From Campylobacter avium LMG 24591 (GTDB taxonomy: Bacteria; Campylobacterota; Campylobacteria; Campylobacterales; Campylobacteraceae): 64,000 bases of DNA. This document shows, piece by piece, positions 17,919-27,305 of this stretch. Positions within the stretch are counted from its first letter, which is position 1, and each line of letters begins with the position of its first letter. The position numbers and the translations under genes were made by a program. The notes beneath the pieces are model-generated. The model was not told the DNA's origin and searched no databases. It saw only the letters and a list, made by a program, of their open reading frames with translations. The stretch covers positions 1,550,001 to 1,614,000 of the forward strand of contig NZ_CP022347.1 of assembly GCF_002238335.1 (NCBI RefSeq), given 5' to 3'.

Positions 17919-19698
17919 AAGTTCCTATTATACCTCCGTCTTTCTTGCGTATCATAACTATACTTGAACGAGGCGTTTGCCCGTAAGGAAAAGTGCTTGG
18001 TTTTAAAAACTCGCCCGGATGTTGAATTCCCACAAACATAAGCTTATAATCAGGACTAAAAGCAATGCCCGTTATCTCGCAGGCAACAGGCCCGCTTAAA
18101 AATCTTTTTATCTCTCCGCTTCTAGTATCAGCCGCTAGCATGCAGTTATTGCCCATGTCGCTAAATTCGCCCTTGTTTGAGTAATTCCCATCAGTTTGTA
18201 TCCAAAGCCGCCCATCTTTATCAAAACACAAGCCATCAGGTGAGTTGAATTTATTTTTATCTGTGATGTTGTTTGTGCCTTTGTTTAGGCCTTTTTGGCT
18301 AGGATTGCCCGCTAAAACAAAAAGTTCCCAAGAAAACTCATCCTCTTTATGTGAATTTTTATGCCACCATTTTATGATTTGACCATATACATTTTTAACC
18401 CTAGGATTTGCGGCATTTGGCTCTTTTCTTGATTTGTTGTTTGTAAGAGTTGCAAAAACTTCTTTTTGAGCACTTTCTTTATGCGAGGCTATCCACTCAC
18501 ACCTATCCATAGGCGTAGCACCAACAACAGTCCCAGCAAATCTTGCATTTATAAGCACATCAGCTTGTGACTTAAAGCCGTTTTTTTCATCAAGCCCGTT
18601 TTTACCGTATTCTAAGGCTATCCACTTGCCGCTACCTCTAAAATCCCCTATTTTGCCATTAAACTGCCCTACATATAAAATTCCCTCATCCAAAATTTTA
18701 TCAGTATTTGCACCTTTTTTGTATTTATGCTTGCTTACAAATTTATATATAAACTCATCCGCCTCATCATCGCCCATATAAACAACCACAGTTCCATCTT
18801 TTTCTAGCACAAATTCAGCATTTTCGTGTTTAAATCGCCCCAAAGCCGTTCTTTTAACAGGGATTGATTTAGCATTAAACGGGTCAATTTCTACGACCCA
18901 GCCAAATTTATTTGCCTCCTGCTTGTTTTTGCTTAAATCAAATCTTTTATCAAATTTTTCCCAGCCATAAACACTTTTCACGCCAAAACCATATCTTTTC
19001 AAACTCTCATCAAAGACAAAATTTTCATCACTGCTTCCAAAAAAATCATCCACATTTTCTTCGCAGCTAAGATATGTCCCCCAGGGCGTTTTGCCATTTG
19101 CACAGTTATTCAAAGTACCATAAACAAAATTTTCGCCAGCCAAAACCTCATTTTTCGCAGCCCCGCTCACCTTCATCTTGGTATTTGCGTCAATGCGTCT
19201 GTTAAATTTAGAATCAAGCACCACAGAGTAAAACTCGCCCTCTTTTTCTATCTCAAAAATACTAACCCCAACATTTGCCTGCTCGTATAAAACATCATTT
19301 TTGCTTAACTTTTTTCCTTGATGAGTAAACATTAGCTCTGGATTTATGTATTCGTTATTCACAGCTAAAATCGCTCTTTTGCTATCTAGTTCAAAAAAGC
19401 TCATGCCGTCTGTATTATCTCCAAAACAAAGCTTTGCATTCTCAACCGCTCTTTCATCTATCTTTTTGCTTTCATCGTATTTGTAAGCCTTGCTAAACAA
19501 AGGATCCCCCCAAGAAAGTAAAATTTTACTCTCATAGCCCTTTGGCACTATCACTTCATCAGCACTGCTTGCGCCGATTTCTTCAAAGCCGAGCAAACTT
19601 TTCCTTGAGCCAAGAACAGCTGCATTTAAATTTGAAACAGCAAAAAAAGCAAGCATAGAACCCATAGTTGAATTTTGTAAAAATTTGCGTCTTGTCAT
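17917..19698 (-). CDS. phoX: PhoX-type alkaline phosphatase
   Basis: A 593-residue secreted phosphatase of the PhoX family (calcium- and iron-dependent), which frees phosphate from organic esters. The N-terminus has a twin-arginine signal (TRRKFLQNSTMGSMLAFFAV), so it is folded before export by Tat. Family hallmarks include YLSCEENVDDFFG, WVVEIDPFN, FKHENAEFVLEKDGTVVVYMGDDE, SPDGLCFDKDGRLWIQTDGN and the C-terminal GIQHPGE. Expression is expected to respond to phosphate starvation in relatives, but no Pho box was verified here. Confidence 0.92.
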   Translation of the reverse strand: MTRRKFLQNSTMGSMLAFFAVSNLNAAVLGSRKSLLGFEEIGASSADEVIVPKGYESKILLSWGDPLFSKAYKYDESKKIDERAVENAKLCFGDNTDGMSFFELDSKRAILAVNNEYINPELMFTHQGKKLSKNDVLYEQANVGVSIFEIEKEGEFYSVVLDSKFNRRIDANTKMKVSGAAKNEVLAGENFVYGTLNNCANGKTPWGTYLSCEENVDDFFGSSDENFVFDESLKRYGFGVKSVYGWEKFDKRFDLSKNKQEANKFGWVVEIDPFNAKSIPVKRTALGRFKHENAEFVLEKDGTVVVYMGDDEADEFIYKFVSKHKYKKGANTDKILDEGILYVGQFNGKIGDFRGSGKWIALEYGKNGLDEKNGFKSQADVLINARFAGTVVGATPMDRCEWIASHKESAQKEVFATLTNNKSRKEPNAANPRVKNVYGQIIKWWHKNSHKEDEFSWELFVLAGNPSQKGLNKGTNNITDKNKFNSPDGLCFDKDGRLWIQTDGNYSNKGEFSDMGNNCMLAADTRSGEIKRFLSGPVACEITGIAFSPDYKLMFVGIQHPGEFLKPSTFPYGQTPRSSIVMIRKKDGGIIGT

Positions 19699-19808
19699 CT
19701 TTATCCTTTAAAATTTTTGGCATTGTAAAGCAAGTTGGAAACTTTTTAGAAACTTTCAACATATTAAAAAATACATGCTAGAATTCAGCTTTTTCAAAAG
19801 GAAAACCA

Positions 19809-20525
19809 ATGATAAAACTAGGACTTTTCGGTGCAAACGGCAGAATGGGACTTTGCATACAAGAAAATTTAAAAGATGACAAAGAAGCCTTTGTATCAGC
19901 CTCTTACGATAAAAATTCAGGCTTTGAAAGCTTTTTTCAAAATAGCGATTTAATTATAGACTTTTCATCAAAGCAAGGCACCGCCTCGCTTTTAGACTTC
20001 GCAAAAACTCATCCCAAGCCCCTACTCATAGGCACAACAGGACTTGATGTAGAATTTGAGACTATGAAAGAGCTAAGCAAAAAAATGCCAATTTTTTATG
20101 CTTCTAACACATCTTTAGGCATAGCCGTTTTAAACCACCTAGCACAAAGAGCAAGTGCCATTTTAAGAGACTTTGACATAGAAATTTTAGAAATGCACCA
20201 CAAGCACAAAAAAGACTCCCCAAGCGGCACAGCCCTAAGCCTTGCAAACTCAGTCGCAAGTGCTAGATCTTTAGAGCTTAGCAAGGTTATGGTTACAAAC
20301 CGAAAAGAAGCCAGAAAAAAAGATGAAATTTCAGTCCTTTCTCTAAGAGGAGGCGACATCGTAGGCAAACACACGGTCGGCTTTTACGAGGATGGCGAGT
20401 TTTTAGAGTTAAGCCACACCGCCACTTCAAGAGCCACTTTCGCAAAAGGTGCTATAAAGATAGCAAAATGGCTGATAAAGCAAGATGCTGGATTTTACAG
20501 CATAAACGATATGTTGGAGTTTTAG
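19809..20525 (+). CDS. dapB: 4-hydroxy-tetrahydrodipicolinate reductase
   Basis: DapB makes tetrahydrodipicolinate for lysine and meso-diaminopimelate. The dinucleotide loop is at the start ([15 protein letters not shown]), the catalytic segment is [19 protein letters not shown], and [16 protein letters not shown] follows. At 238 residues it is shorter than E. coli DapB (273), mainly in the central region, which is a usual feature of Campylobacter forms. purF starts one base after the stop, so the pair is cotranscribed. Confidence 0.95.
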   Translation: MIKLGLFGANGRMGLCIQENLKDDKEAFVSASYDKNSGFESFFQNSDLIIDFSSKQGTASLLDFAKTHPKPLLIGTTGLDVEFETMKELSKKMPIFYASNTSLGIAVLNHLAQRASAILRDFDIEILEMHHKHKKDSPSGTALSLANSVASARSLELSKVMVTNRKEARKKDEISVLSLRGGDIVGKHTVGFYEDGEFLELSHTATSRATFAKGAIKIAKWLIKQDAGFYSINDMLEF

Positions 20526-20526
20526 A

Positions 20527-21867
20527 ATGTGTGCAGTAGTTGGAGTTATAAACTCAAATTCAGCCTCCGTGTATGCGTATTACGCACTTTTTGCTATGCA
20601 GCACAGAGGGCAAGAAGCCACAGGCATAAGCGTTAGCGATTTAAACAAAATTCAAACTATAAAGTCAAAAGGCGAGGTAAATCAAGTCTTTAACGAAAGC
20701 TTGCTTAAAAAGCTAAAAGGTCCCATAGCCATAGGGCACAACCGCTACTCAACAGCAGGCACTTCCTCCATAAATGACGCCCAGCCCGTAAGTGCCACCT
20801 GCGTTTTAGGCGACATAAGCCTAGTGCATAATGGAAATTTGGTAAATAAAGACGAGATTAGAAGTAAGCTCATCAAAGAAGGAGCGATTTTTAGCTCAAA
20901 TATGGACACAGAAAATCTCATCCACCTCATCGCCAGAAGTAAGAAAGAAAGCCTAAAAGAAAGGATTATTGAAAGTCTAAAACACTGCCTAGGAGCATAC
21001 TGCTTCATCCTAGCTTCAAAAGATGAGCTTTTCGTCATTAGAGATAGATACGGAGTTAGACCCCTATCCCTAGCTAGACTAAAGGACGGAGGCTACATCG
21101 TAGCTAGCGAAACCTGTGCCTTTGACCTGCTAGAAGCTGAATTTATAAGAGATGTAAAACCGGGCGAAATGCTCATCTTTAAAAACGGCTACGAAAAATA
21201 CGAAAGCATAGAGCTTTTCAAAGAAGAGCCTAGAATTTGTGCCTTTGAGTATGTGTATTTCGCAAGGCCTGATAGCATTATCGAGGGCAAAAGCGTTTAT
21301 GAGGTGCGTAAAAAAATGGGCGAAAGCCTAGCCAAGAACTTTAAAGAACACATCGACTTTGTAGTGCCTGTGCCAGATAGTGGCGTAAGTGCTGCCATAG
21401 GCTTTTCAAATTTTTTAAACAAACCCTTAGAAATGGCTATAGTAAGAAACCACTACATAGGACGAACCTTCATAGAACCAACCCAAGAGCTTAGAAATTT
21501 CAAGGTAAAACTAAAGCTAAATCCTATGTCAAAGGTCTTAAAAGGCAAGGATATAGCAGTGATTGATGATAGTATAGTGCGTGGCACGACTTCGAAAAAG
21601 ATAATCTCGCTTTTAAGAGCAGCAGGAGCAAGAAGCATACACCTAGCCATAGCCTGTCCGGAAATCAAATTCCCAGACCTCTACGGCATAGACACCCCAA
21701 CCTTTGAGGAACTCATCTCGCATAATAAAAACGCAGACGAGGTAAAAAACTTCGTAGGAGCTGACACCCTTACCTTTTTAAGCATAGATGAGCTTAAAGA
21801 GAGCATAGGCTTGGAAAGGCAGTATTCTTTAGTAAGTTTTGATGGAGATTATTTTATAAAAGAGTGA
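20527..21867 (+). CDS. purF: Amidophosphoribosyltransferase
   Basis: PurF transfers the glutamine amide nitrogen to PRPP in the first committed step of purine synthesis. The nucleophilic cysteine is residue 2 (MCAVVGV), so only methionine removal is needed and there is no propeptide. The glutaminase part shows MQHRGQEATGI and GHNRYSTAG; the PRPP site is VIDDSIVRGTTSKKII near residue 340. Length 446 is typical. Its last codons (FDGDYFIKE) are duplicated elsewhere in this window, next to copy B and near copy C of the autotransporter family. Confidence 0.96.
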   Translation: MCAVVGVINSNSASVYAYYALFAMQHRGQEATGISVSDLNKIQTIKSKGEVNQVFNESLLKKLKGPIAIGHNRYSTAGTSSINDAQPVSATCVLGDISLVHNGNLVNKDEIRSKLIKEGAIFSSNMDTENLIHLIARSKKESLKERIIESLKHCLGAYCFILASKDELFVIRDRYGVRPLSLARLKDGGYIVASETCAFDLLEAEFIRDVKPGEMLIFKNGYEKYESIELFKEEPRICAFEYVYFARPDSIIEGKSVYEVRKKMGESLAKNFKEHIDFVVPVPDSGVSAAIGFSNFLNKPLEMAIVRNHYIGRTFIEPTQELRNFKVKLKLNPMSKVLKGKDIAVIDDSIVRGTTSKKIISLLRAAGARSIHLAIACPEIKFPDLYGIDTPTFEELISHNKNADEVKNFVGADTLTFLSIDELKESIGLERQYSLVSFDGDYFIKE

Positions 21868-21969
21868 AAATTTAAAAATAGAGTAGAAATTTTAAAAAAT
21901 ATAGTGAAATTTCAAAAATTTTAAAATTTTTTGCTTTTTTGTTAGCCTCATTAATCGTTTTTTTTGTTA

Positions 21970-21975
21970 TATAAT
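21970..21975 (+). promoter_or_regulatory. -10 box of autotransporter copy A
   Basis: TATAAT in the context GTTATATAAT, preceded by eight Ts. The same promoter context stands before copies B and C. Confidence 0.6.
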
Positions 21976-22013
21976 CTTTTCCGCATTTTTAACTTAAATT
22001 TAAAGGTTTTGCT

Positions 22014-24545
22014 GCGAAAAGGGCTCTTTTTTTACTCTCCTTTTTAGCTTCTTTTGTCTTTGCTTTGAAAAGTGAATGGGTGGGTGAGATAGAGGATAGT
22101 ACTTCGGATTTAAAGCCAGGAGACGATGTTACAGTAATACTAAAAAGAGACCCTAGTAAAGATGGCAATATATTTGGGCAAGGAAGCAATGTAGATTTTA
22201 CATATTCTGGTAGATCTGGCACTGCCAAACTTGCATTACAAAAAGACCCAAGCACTTTTTCTTCCTCTCAAGGAAGTGATATGAGTTACTATATAGAGGG
22301 AGATATATTTATAAATCCAGGATCTCAATTGATTATGAATTTAGATAGCACAGGAAGCAAGGGTCTATTTAAGCTAGACGAAGGAGCGATAAAGGTATAT
22401 AACTCAAGCTTAGAAATAAATGATGTAAATAACTTTGTTATAGATACTACGCAAGGAGGTGGTGGTATAACGGTTTCAAACGGAAGCACCTTATATAAAT
22501 AATGTAGATATTTTAACAAATAAATCAAATAGCAGTGATTCAGCTTCTATATACAACAATAATTCCACCATTTATATAGATGCCGATGTTTATAATTATA
22601 ATAAAGATACTACACAGGGTGCAGGATATTTGCTTCAAACAGGCGAAAACGCTAAAACAACTATAGGGGTTCTTTTTATAATGCTGGTTTTAAGAGTGAT
22701 AATGGAGGTAGAGAGTACGCTTTAGTAGAGATAAACGGCGGAACTTTTACTGTAACTGGAAATTTTTATAATGGCAAGAATGATCCTTCCTCTTCTTCTA
22801 ATGACTATCGCGGTATTGGAAATTTAAAAGCCTATAATGGAGCTGTGATAACAGTAGAGGGAGATTTCATAAGCGATGCACAAGGAGATAGCTTTAGCAC
22901 TTCGACAAGCTATCGCTCAACCGTTGATTTAAATGACGCAAATTTAGTGGTAAAAGGCAAATTTGACGCTTATAGAAGTGATATCTTTCTAACAAATTCG
23001 GCTAAAATTTACACTACCGATTTTACTTTAAATAATACTGCTACTATGAATTTCGTAGGAGGAGATTTAGGCTTTGGTTATATAAATGCTTCATCTTCTG
23101 CTAATTTTAATGGCGTAACTAACTTTCAACTCATAGGGGCAATTGCTAAAAATGATAATATGTCTTATCTTTTTCTAGAAAGTAAGGATGTTAGTGGCAA
23201 TATAAAAGAAGGTTCTGTAACTGTATATGATAATTATGGAAATCCTCTTTCTGATTCTGGCTACACCACAAACATAGTTAAGGTGGGAGATAAATACTTC
23301 TTAGTCTTTGGCGAAGCAAATAATGAGGGGAATGAAAATTACCCTAATGCAAATGCTCAGCCTCCCGGAGGACACTTAGCCGGTTATAAAAATGGAATTC
23401 AACCGGACGGCGATACTGAAGGAGGAGACAATCAAGGCGGAAATGAGGGCGGTAGCGATGATAAACCTATAACACCAAGTCCAAACACTCCACCAAGCTC
23501 CTATATATAATGCTATTTATGAAGCCTTAGATGGCTCTATCATAAACAATAATAATCTTATAAGAACTGCTACTAGTACTGTTGAAAAACAGATTGAGAC
23601 TATGCAAGATGAAAGAAAAACATATCAAGGAAATCTTATACATCACAATATGTTAGGTCGTATAGCAAATAATCTTAATAAACCAAAATACGCCTTTAAC
23701 ACAAAATCTAAATTTGCAAGCTTAGCAAGTTATTATAAACCTTACTATGTAAATTTAGAAGAACAAGAAAGTGATAATTTCTATATCTCTGCCTTAGCAG
23801 GATATAGTAATTATAAAAGTAGTTCAGGCTCTGAATTTGGTCTAAGCTTTGGATATGATAAAGAAATAGAAGATGAGTTCTTTGCTGGTTTTTATGCTTC
23901 TATAAGTAAGTCTTATATAAACACAGAGGGTATGAATTTAGATGGATTTAACTATAGTTTAGGTTTATACTCAAGAGTTTATATGCCATATTCACTTGAG
24001 CTTGATGTATTAGGATACTATGCAAATAATCATAATAAATACGATAGAATTTTTGCTGGTTTAAGTCTTCATCAAGGAGATTATAAAAGACATAATATAG
24101 GAGCACAAGCTAGACTTGGATATAGATTTGAATTTAAAAATGAACATAGTTTAAAACCTTATCTTGGTATATTAGGAAGTTATTATCATATGCCTTCTTA
24201 TAAAGAAAATGGAATACTACCTATAAGCAGAAGCACAAATACTTTTACAAGCTTATATGGTGTTTTAGGTATAGAGTATAGAAAAATACTAGATAGTGGA
24301 AGCTTTTTTATATCCTTAGAAGGAGTTAATGGAAAAGCTGTCTTTGGAGATAAAAACTATGAAATGAGCATAGGACAAGAAAAAATATCTTATGAAAATG
24401 AAAAAGAAACTTTTGCAAATCTTTTGCAGGTGCATCTTTTTCTATGTCTAAGGACTTTGATATAAGTGCTTAATTTATGTCTTAAGCCTATGAGGGTGGC
24501 TTTATGAATGTAAATGGGAGCTTAGAATTTAGGTTGGCGTTTTAA
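22014..24545 (+). pseudogene. Autotransporter copy A, broken
   Basis: A type Va autotransporter related to the intact gene at 53766, with signal peptide, beta-helix passenger, Gly-rich linker and C-terminal beta-barrel all recognisable. It is not translatable as one protein. The start codon position is GCG where copy B has GTG. The frame is broken near 22500, near 22670, near 23505 (just after the linker) and near 24430, where a T is missing. A stop lies in the last barrel strand at about 24471. About 125 bases at 22892-23017 are identical to copy C, whereas the following region matches copy B. Confidence 0.85.
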
Positions 24546-25198
24546 GCTTTAAAATCAAGCCCCTTGCCACCAAGTTTTAGCACTTTTTCCAAAAGGCTAA
24601 GTATGTCATTTCCCTTTTGTCTTTCGTTTTCTAAAAAGTTTAAAAAGAATTTTTTAGCTATATCATCGTATTCGTAAGTTTTACTCTTTCTTTCAACCTC
24701 TATGGCTTCAAAACGTTTTTTCTTGGCATTTTCCTCAGCTTCTTGCATTTCTTTATAAAACTCTTCTCTATTTTTTGCGTCATTGCCCTCAAAGAGCTTA
24801 GATTCAAAAACGCTTAAGGCTATGTAGCTTGCCTTAAAATCCTCCATATTTGTCATAGTGCTAAAAAGCATAGCCTGTCTTTTGGCTGTTTCTTTATTTA
24901 TAATCCCTGCTTCTGGCGCGAAATAACATCTAGGACGAAACTCATATAAAAAACTCATAAAGCTTTCAAATTCCTTGCTAGGCTCATCAGCAAGGACATT
25001 TTCATACACATAATCCCTTATGCTACCCTCTGTATTTTCAACCCCAGCAAAAAAATCATCAAGCAATGCTATTTGCTCTTTTTTAATCTCTTCCTTGCTT
25101 AAAATAGGCTCTTTATTTAGCTTGTGATTGATAAGATTAACTAGTTCTACGCCAAGTGCGTTAGAAATAGCTATGTCCGCAGGGAATTTAATCCTCAT
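24542..25198 (-). CDS. Hypothetical protein, Glu/Lys-rich
   Basis: A 218-residue soluble protein without signal peptide or membrane helix. The sequence is charged and helical, with a likely coiled-coil-prone stretch at about residues 140-185 (EEFYKEMQEAEENAKKKRFE). I recognise no domain. A GAGC-type ribosome site lies upstream of the ATG at 25198. The end overlaps the stop region of autotransporter copy A by four bases, and a divergent membrane-protein gene lies 105 bases upstream. It is intact, in contrast to its left neighbour. Confidence 0.7.
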   Translation of the reverse strand: MRIKFPADIAISNALGVELVNLINHKLNKEPILSKEEIKKEQIALLDDFFAGVENTEGSIRDYVYENVLADEPSKEFESFMSFLYEFRPRCYFAPEAGIINKETAKRQAMLFSTMTNMEDFKASYIALSVFESKLFEGNDAKNREEFYKEMQEAEENAKKKRFEAIEVERKSKTYEYDDIAKKFFLNFLENERQKGNDILSLLEKVLKLGGKGLDFKA

Positions 25199-25274
25199 AA
25201 ATGCTCCTTAAAACCTAACTTTTTTAAATCGGCTTTTGTCTTTAAAAATTTAGAGAAAATTTAGAAAAAAAGCT

Positions 25275-25280
25275 TATAAT
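25275..25280 (+). promoter_or_regulatory. -10 box before the degenerate-GGDEF gene
   Basis: TATAAT lies 24 bases before the ATG at 25304 in the divergent intergenic region. Confidence 0.5.
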
Positions 25281-25303
25281 CAAAGTTTTTGTGAGGTTTT
25301 TGC

Positions 25304-26224
25304 ATGCAAATTTTTAGCTTCTTACCAACAGTCAGCGTTGTTTTTGAAATTTTAGCCCTTATTTGCGCCTTTTATTTCAAGCAGGGTAAAATTTTCTTTC
25401 TAACACTTACCTTGCTTTTGTTTAGATTTCTTTACTTTTTTGCTCCCTTAGACAGAGTAAATTTATTATTAGCCATCTTTTTGCCCTTGCTTTGGTTTTT
25501 ATTTTGCCTTTTGCCGAGCAAAAATTTACTTTTTTCAAGGCTAAATTTAAGCAAGGCACTAACGCTTTTATTTTTCTTTTTCTTCTTGCTTTTTTGTTTA
25601 AAACTTCCTTATACAAATGCCAAGATAGATGAATTTTTAAGCTCTTACGCAAATTTTACAGACTTTATTTTGCTGCCTTTTTTGGCTGTTTTCATACTGT
25701 TAGCACTAATTTCATTTTTTAACGCGCAAAGATACCAAGCACTAAGCCTTATCTTGGCTTACATAAGCTTTTTTACAAGCTATATAAAAGAGCTTTTTTA
25801 CTTTGAATTTGCTTCTTTGTTTTTTCTTGGCTTTATGCTTTATGATAGATACAAAGATTTGTTTTTTGACCCGCTTACTTTTTTGCCAAATGAAAATTCG
25901 CTAAAAAGATTTATAAGAGCTAAAGAAAATTTAAATTTCATGCTTTTAAAATTCGAGCTTTTAGACAACTTGCAAGAAAAATACGCAAGACTTTATCTTA
26001 AAAAAATGGCTAAAATTTTAAGGTATTTAAGCAAGGATTATAAGATTTTTAGCACCAAATTCGGCTTTGTTTTTGTCTGCGATGATGAGATGAAAATAAG
26101 CAATTTAGAACACATTATAAAGGCTTTGAAAAATACAGAAATCAAAATAAGAAAAGAGAGAATTTCCCTTCCCATAAGCACGAAAATGCTTGATGAAAAG
26201 GGCTTAAAAGTTATGCTTACTTAG
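25304..26224 (+). CDS. Membrane protein with degenerate GGDEF-like domain
   Basis: A 306-residue protein with about six to seven membrane helices (residues 1-180), followed by a cytoplasmic part that begins DPLTFLPNENSLKRFIR. This closely resembles the opening D-x-LT-x-LPN-R-x-x-L of GGDEF diguanylate cyclase domains. Where the catalytic GGDEF loop should be, it reads FSTKFGFVFVCDDE, so the active-site signature is absent and the domain also seems short. It could be a former or non-catalytic signalling domain. Its end overlaps the convergent YceI gene by eight bases. Confidence 0.7.
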   Translation: MQIFSFLPTVSVVFEILALICAFYFKQGKIFFLTLTLLLFRFLYFFAPLDRVNLLLAIFLPLLWFLFCLLPSKNLLFSRLNLSKALTLLFFFFFLLFCLKLPYTNAKIDEFLSSYANFTDFILLPFLAVFILLALISFFNAQRYQALSLILAYISFFTSYIKELFYFEFASLFFLGFMLYDRYKDLFFDPLTFLPNENSLKRFIRAKENLNFMLLKFELLDNLQEKYARLYLKKMAKILRYLSKDYKIFSTKFGFVFVCDDEMKISNLEHIIKALKNTEIKIRKERISLPISTKMLDEKGLKVMLT

Positions 26225-26786
26225 CGTCTGCTTCCATGTCGATTAAAATTTGAACCTCATCGCCTAAACTAGCTTCTTTGCTGCCTGGTGCGAAGTCAAA
26301 ATCGCTTCTTTTTATAGCACCTCTTAGAGAAAAACCTACCTTTTCTTTGCCTCTTACTTCTGCTACGCCACCTATTTCAGTGTCAAATTTTACTTCTTTT
26401 GTAACACCTGCTATGCTTAAATCGCCTATCATAGTGCCGCTTTTGTCATTTTTCTTTTGATATTTTTTCATCTTGAAAGTAAGCTCTGGGTGTTTTTTAG
26501 CCTTGAAAAAGTCATCTTGTTGCAAATGTGCGTCTCTTGATTTATTTTCAGTATTTATAGAAGCAACCTTTACAGAACCTTCAAATTTAGAAAAAGTAAA
26601 GGTTTTAGGATCAAAGTCTATATCCCCGCTATAATCTTTGAAATTTCCGTTTACAGTGCTTATCATAAGGTGTTTAATCTTAAAACCTATGTTTGTGTGA
26701 GTTTTGTCTATCTCATAAGGCTTTGCATTTGCAAAAGCAACAAACAAAGAGCTAGCTAAAGCTAGTGAAAATAACGCTTTTTTCAT
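26217..26786 (-). CDS. YceI-family periplasmic protein
   Basis: A 189-residue exported protein with a signal peptide (MKKALFSLALASSLFVAFANA) and a YceI lipocalin-like barrel: YEIDKTHTNIGFKIKHLMIS, FEGSVKVASINTENKSRDAHL, HPELTFKMKKY and the C-terminal EASLGDEVQILIDME. YceI proteins bind isoprenoid-type lipids such as polyprenyl chains; no precise role is known in this group. A strong AAGGAATT ribosome site lies before the ATG. A second, damaged YceI gene occurs at 52802-53357. Confidence 0.9.
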   Translation of the reverse strand: MKKALFSLALASSLFVAFANAKPYEIDKTHTNIGFKIKHLMISTVNGNFKDYSGDIDFDPKTFTFSKFEGSVKVASINTENKSRDAHLQQDDFFKAKKHPELTFKMKKYQKKNDKSGTMIGDLSIAGVTKEVKFDTEIGGVAEVRGKEKVGFSLRGAIKRSDFDFAPGSKEASLGDEVQILIDMEADAK

Positions 26787-26842
26787 TTTAATTCCTTTAA
26801 ATTTATTTTCAAATATTTAACTTAAAAATGGCAAATAAAAAT

Positions 26843-27229
26843 TTAATATTGAACTCTCAATTCATTTTTTTCAAGCTCTGCCTTAAAAAATGATACAAAA
26901 TCACCAAAACTAGCTAAATTTAAATCCACAAGCTCCCTTTGCTGCTTGCCCCACATGCACTCAGGAAAAAAGGCGTCATTTTTAAACCTAGCCATTACGT
27001 GTATATGCACTCTTGGAACATAGTTTGCAAAGGAGGCGATGTTGATTTTATCGGGCTTGTAAAAACTAAGCAAGGTTTTCTCGCAAAAAAGTGTCATCTC
27101 AAAAAGCTCTTTTTGCAAAAAAGACGGGCACTCGCTAAGCTCTTTATAAGGCTTTTTTGTAAAAATTTTTATCCAAGGAATTTGGGATTTTTCCTCTTCT
27201 AAATACAAATTTTTGCTCTCATAAAACAT
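26843..27229 (-). CDS. HIT-family (histidine triad) protein
   Basis: A 128-residue protein of the histidine-triad type, whose members hydrolyse nucleotides joined to phosphate or other groups. The triad region reads NYVPRVHIHVMARFKND, with the first two histidines at the usual spacing but alanine where the third would normally stand. This suggests either a diverged hydrolase or loss of catalysis. The N-terminal part (LYLEEEKSQIPWIKIF) is also HIT-like. It is divergent to the SprA-like gene. Confidence 0.75.
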   Translation of the reverse strand: MFYESKNLYLEEEKSQIPWIKIFTKKPYKELSECPSFLQKELFEMTLFCEKTLLSFYKPDKINIASFANYVPRVHIHVMARFKNDAFFPECMWGKQQRELVDLNLASFGDFVSFFKAELEKNELRVQY

Positions 27230-27274
27230 AACTTTTCTCCTAAATTTTCTTAAACATTTTATCTAAATTTAGAG

Positions 27275-27280
27275 TATAAT
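27275..27280 (+). promoter_or_regulatory. -10 box before the SprA-like gene
   Basis: TATAAT lies 26 bases before the ATG at 27306, and a GAAAGGAG ribosome site follows. Confidence 0.55.
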
Positions 27281-27305
27281 TTTAAAAAGATAGAAAGGAG
27301 ATAAT

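Larger units (their letters stand above)
21837..24545 (+). repeat. Left arm of a 2.7-kb imperfect inverted repeat
   Basis: This arm runs from the last codons of purF through autotransporter copy A. It matches the complement of 30356-32926 with long near-identical stretches (for example 23060-23490 and 23940-24260) interrupted by small indels and one larger deletion in the right arm. Confidence 0.85.
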
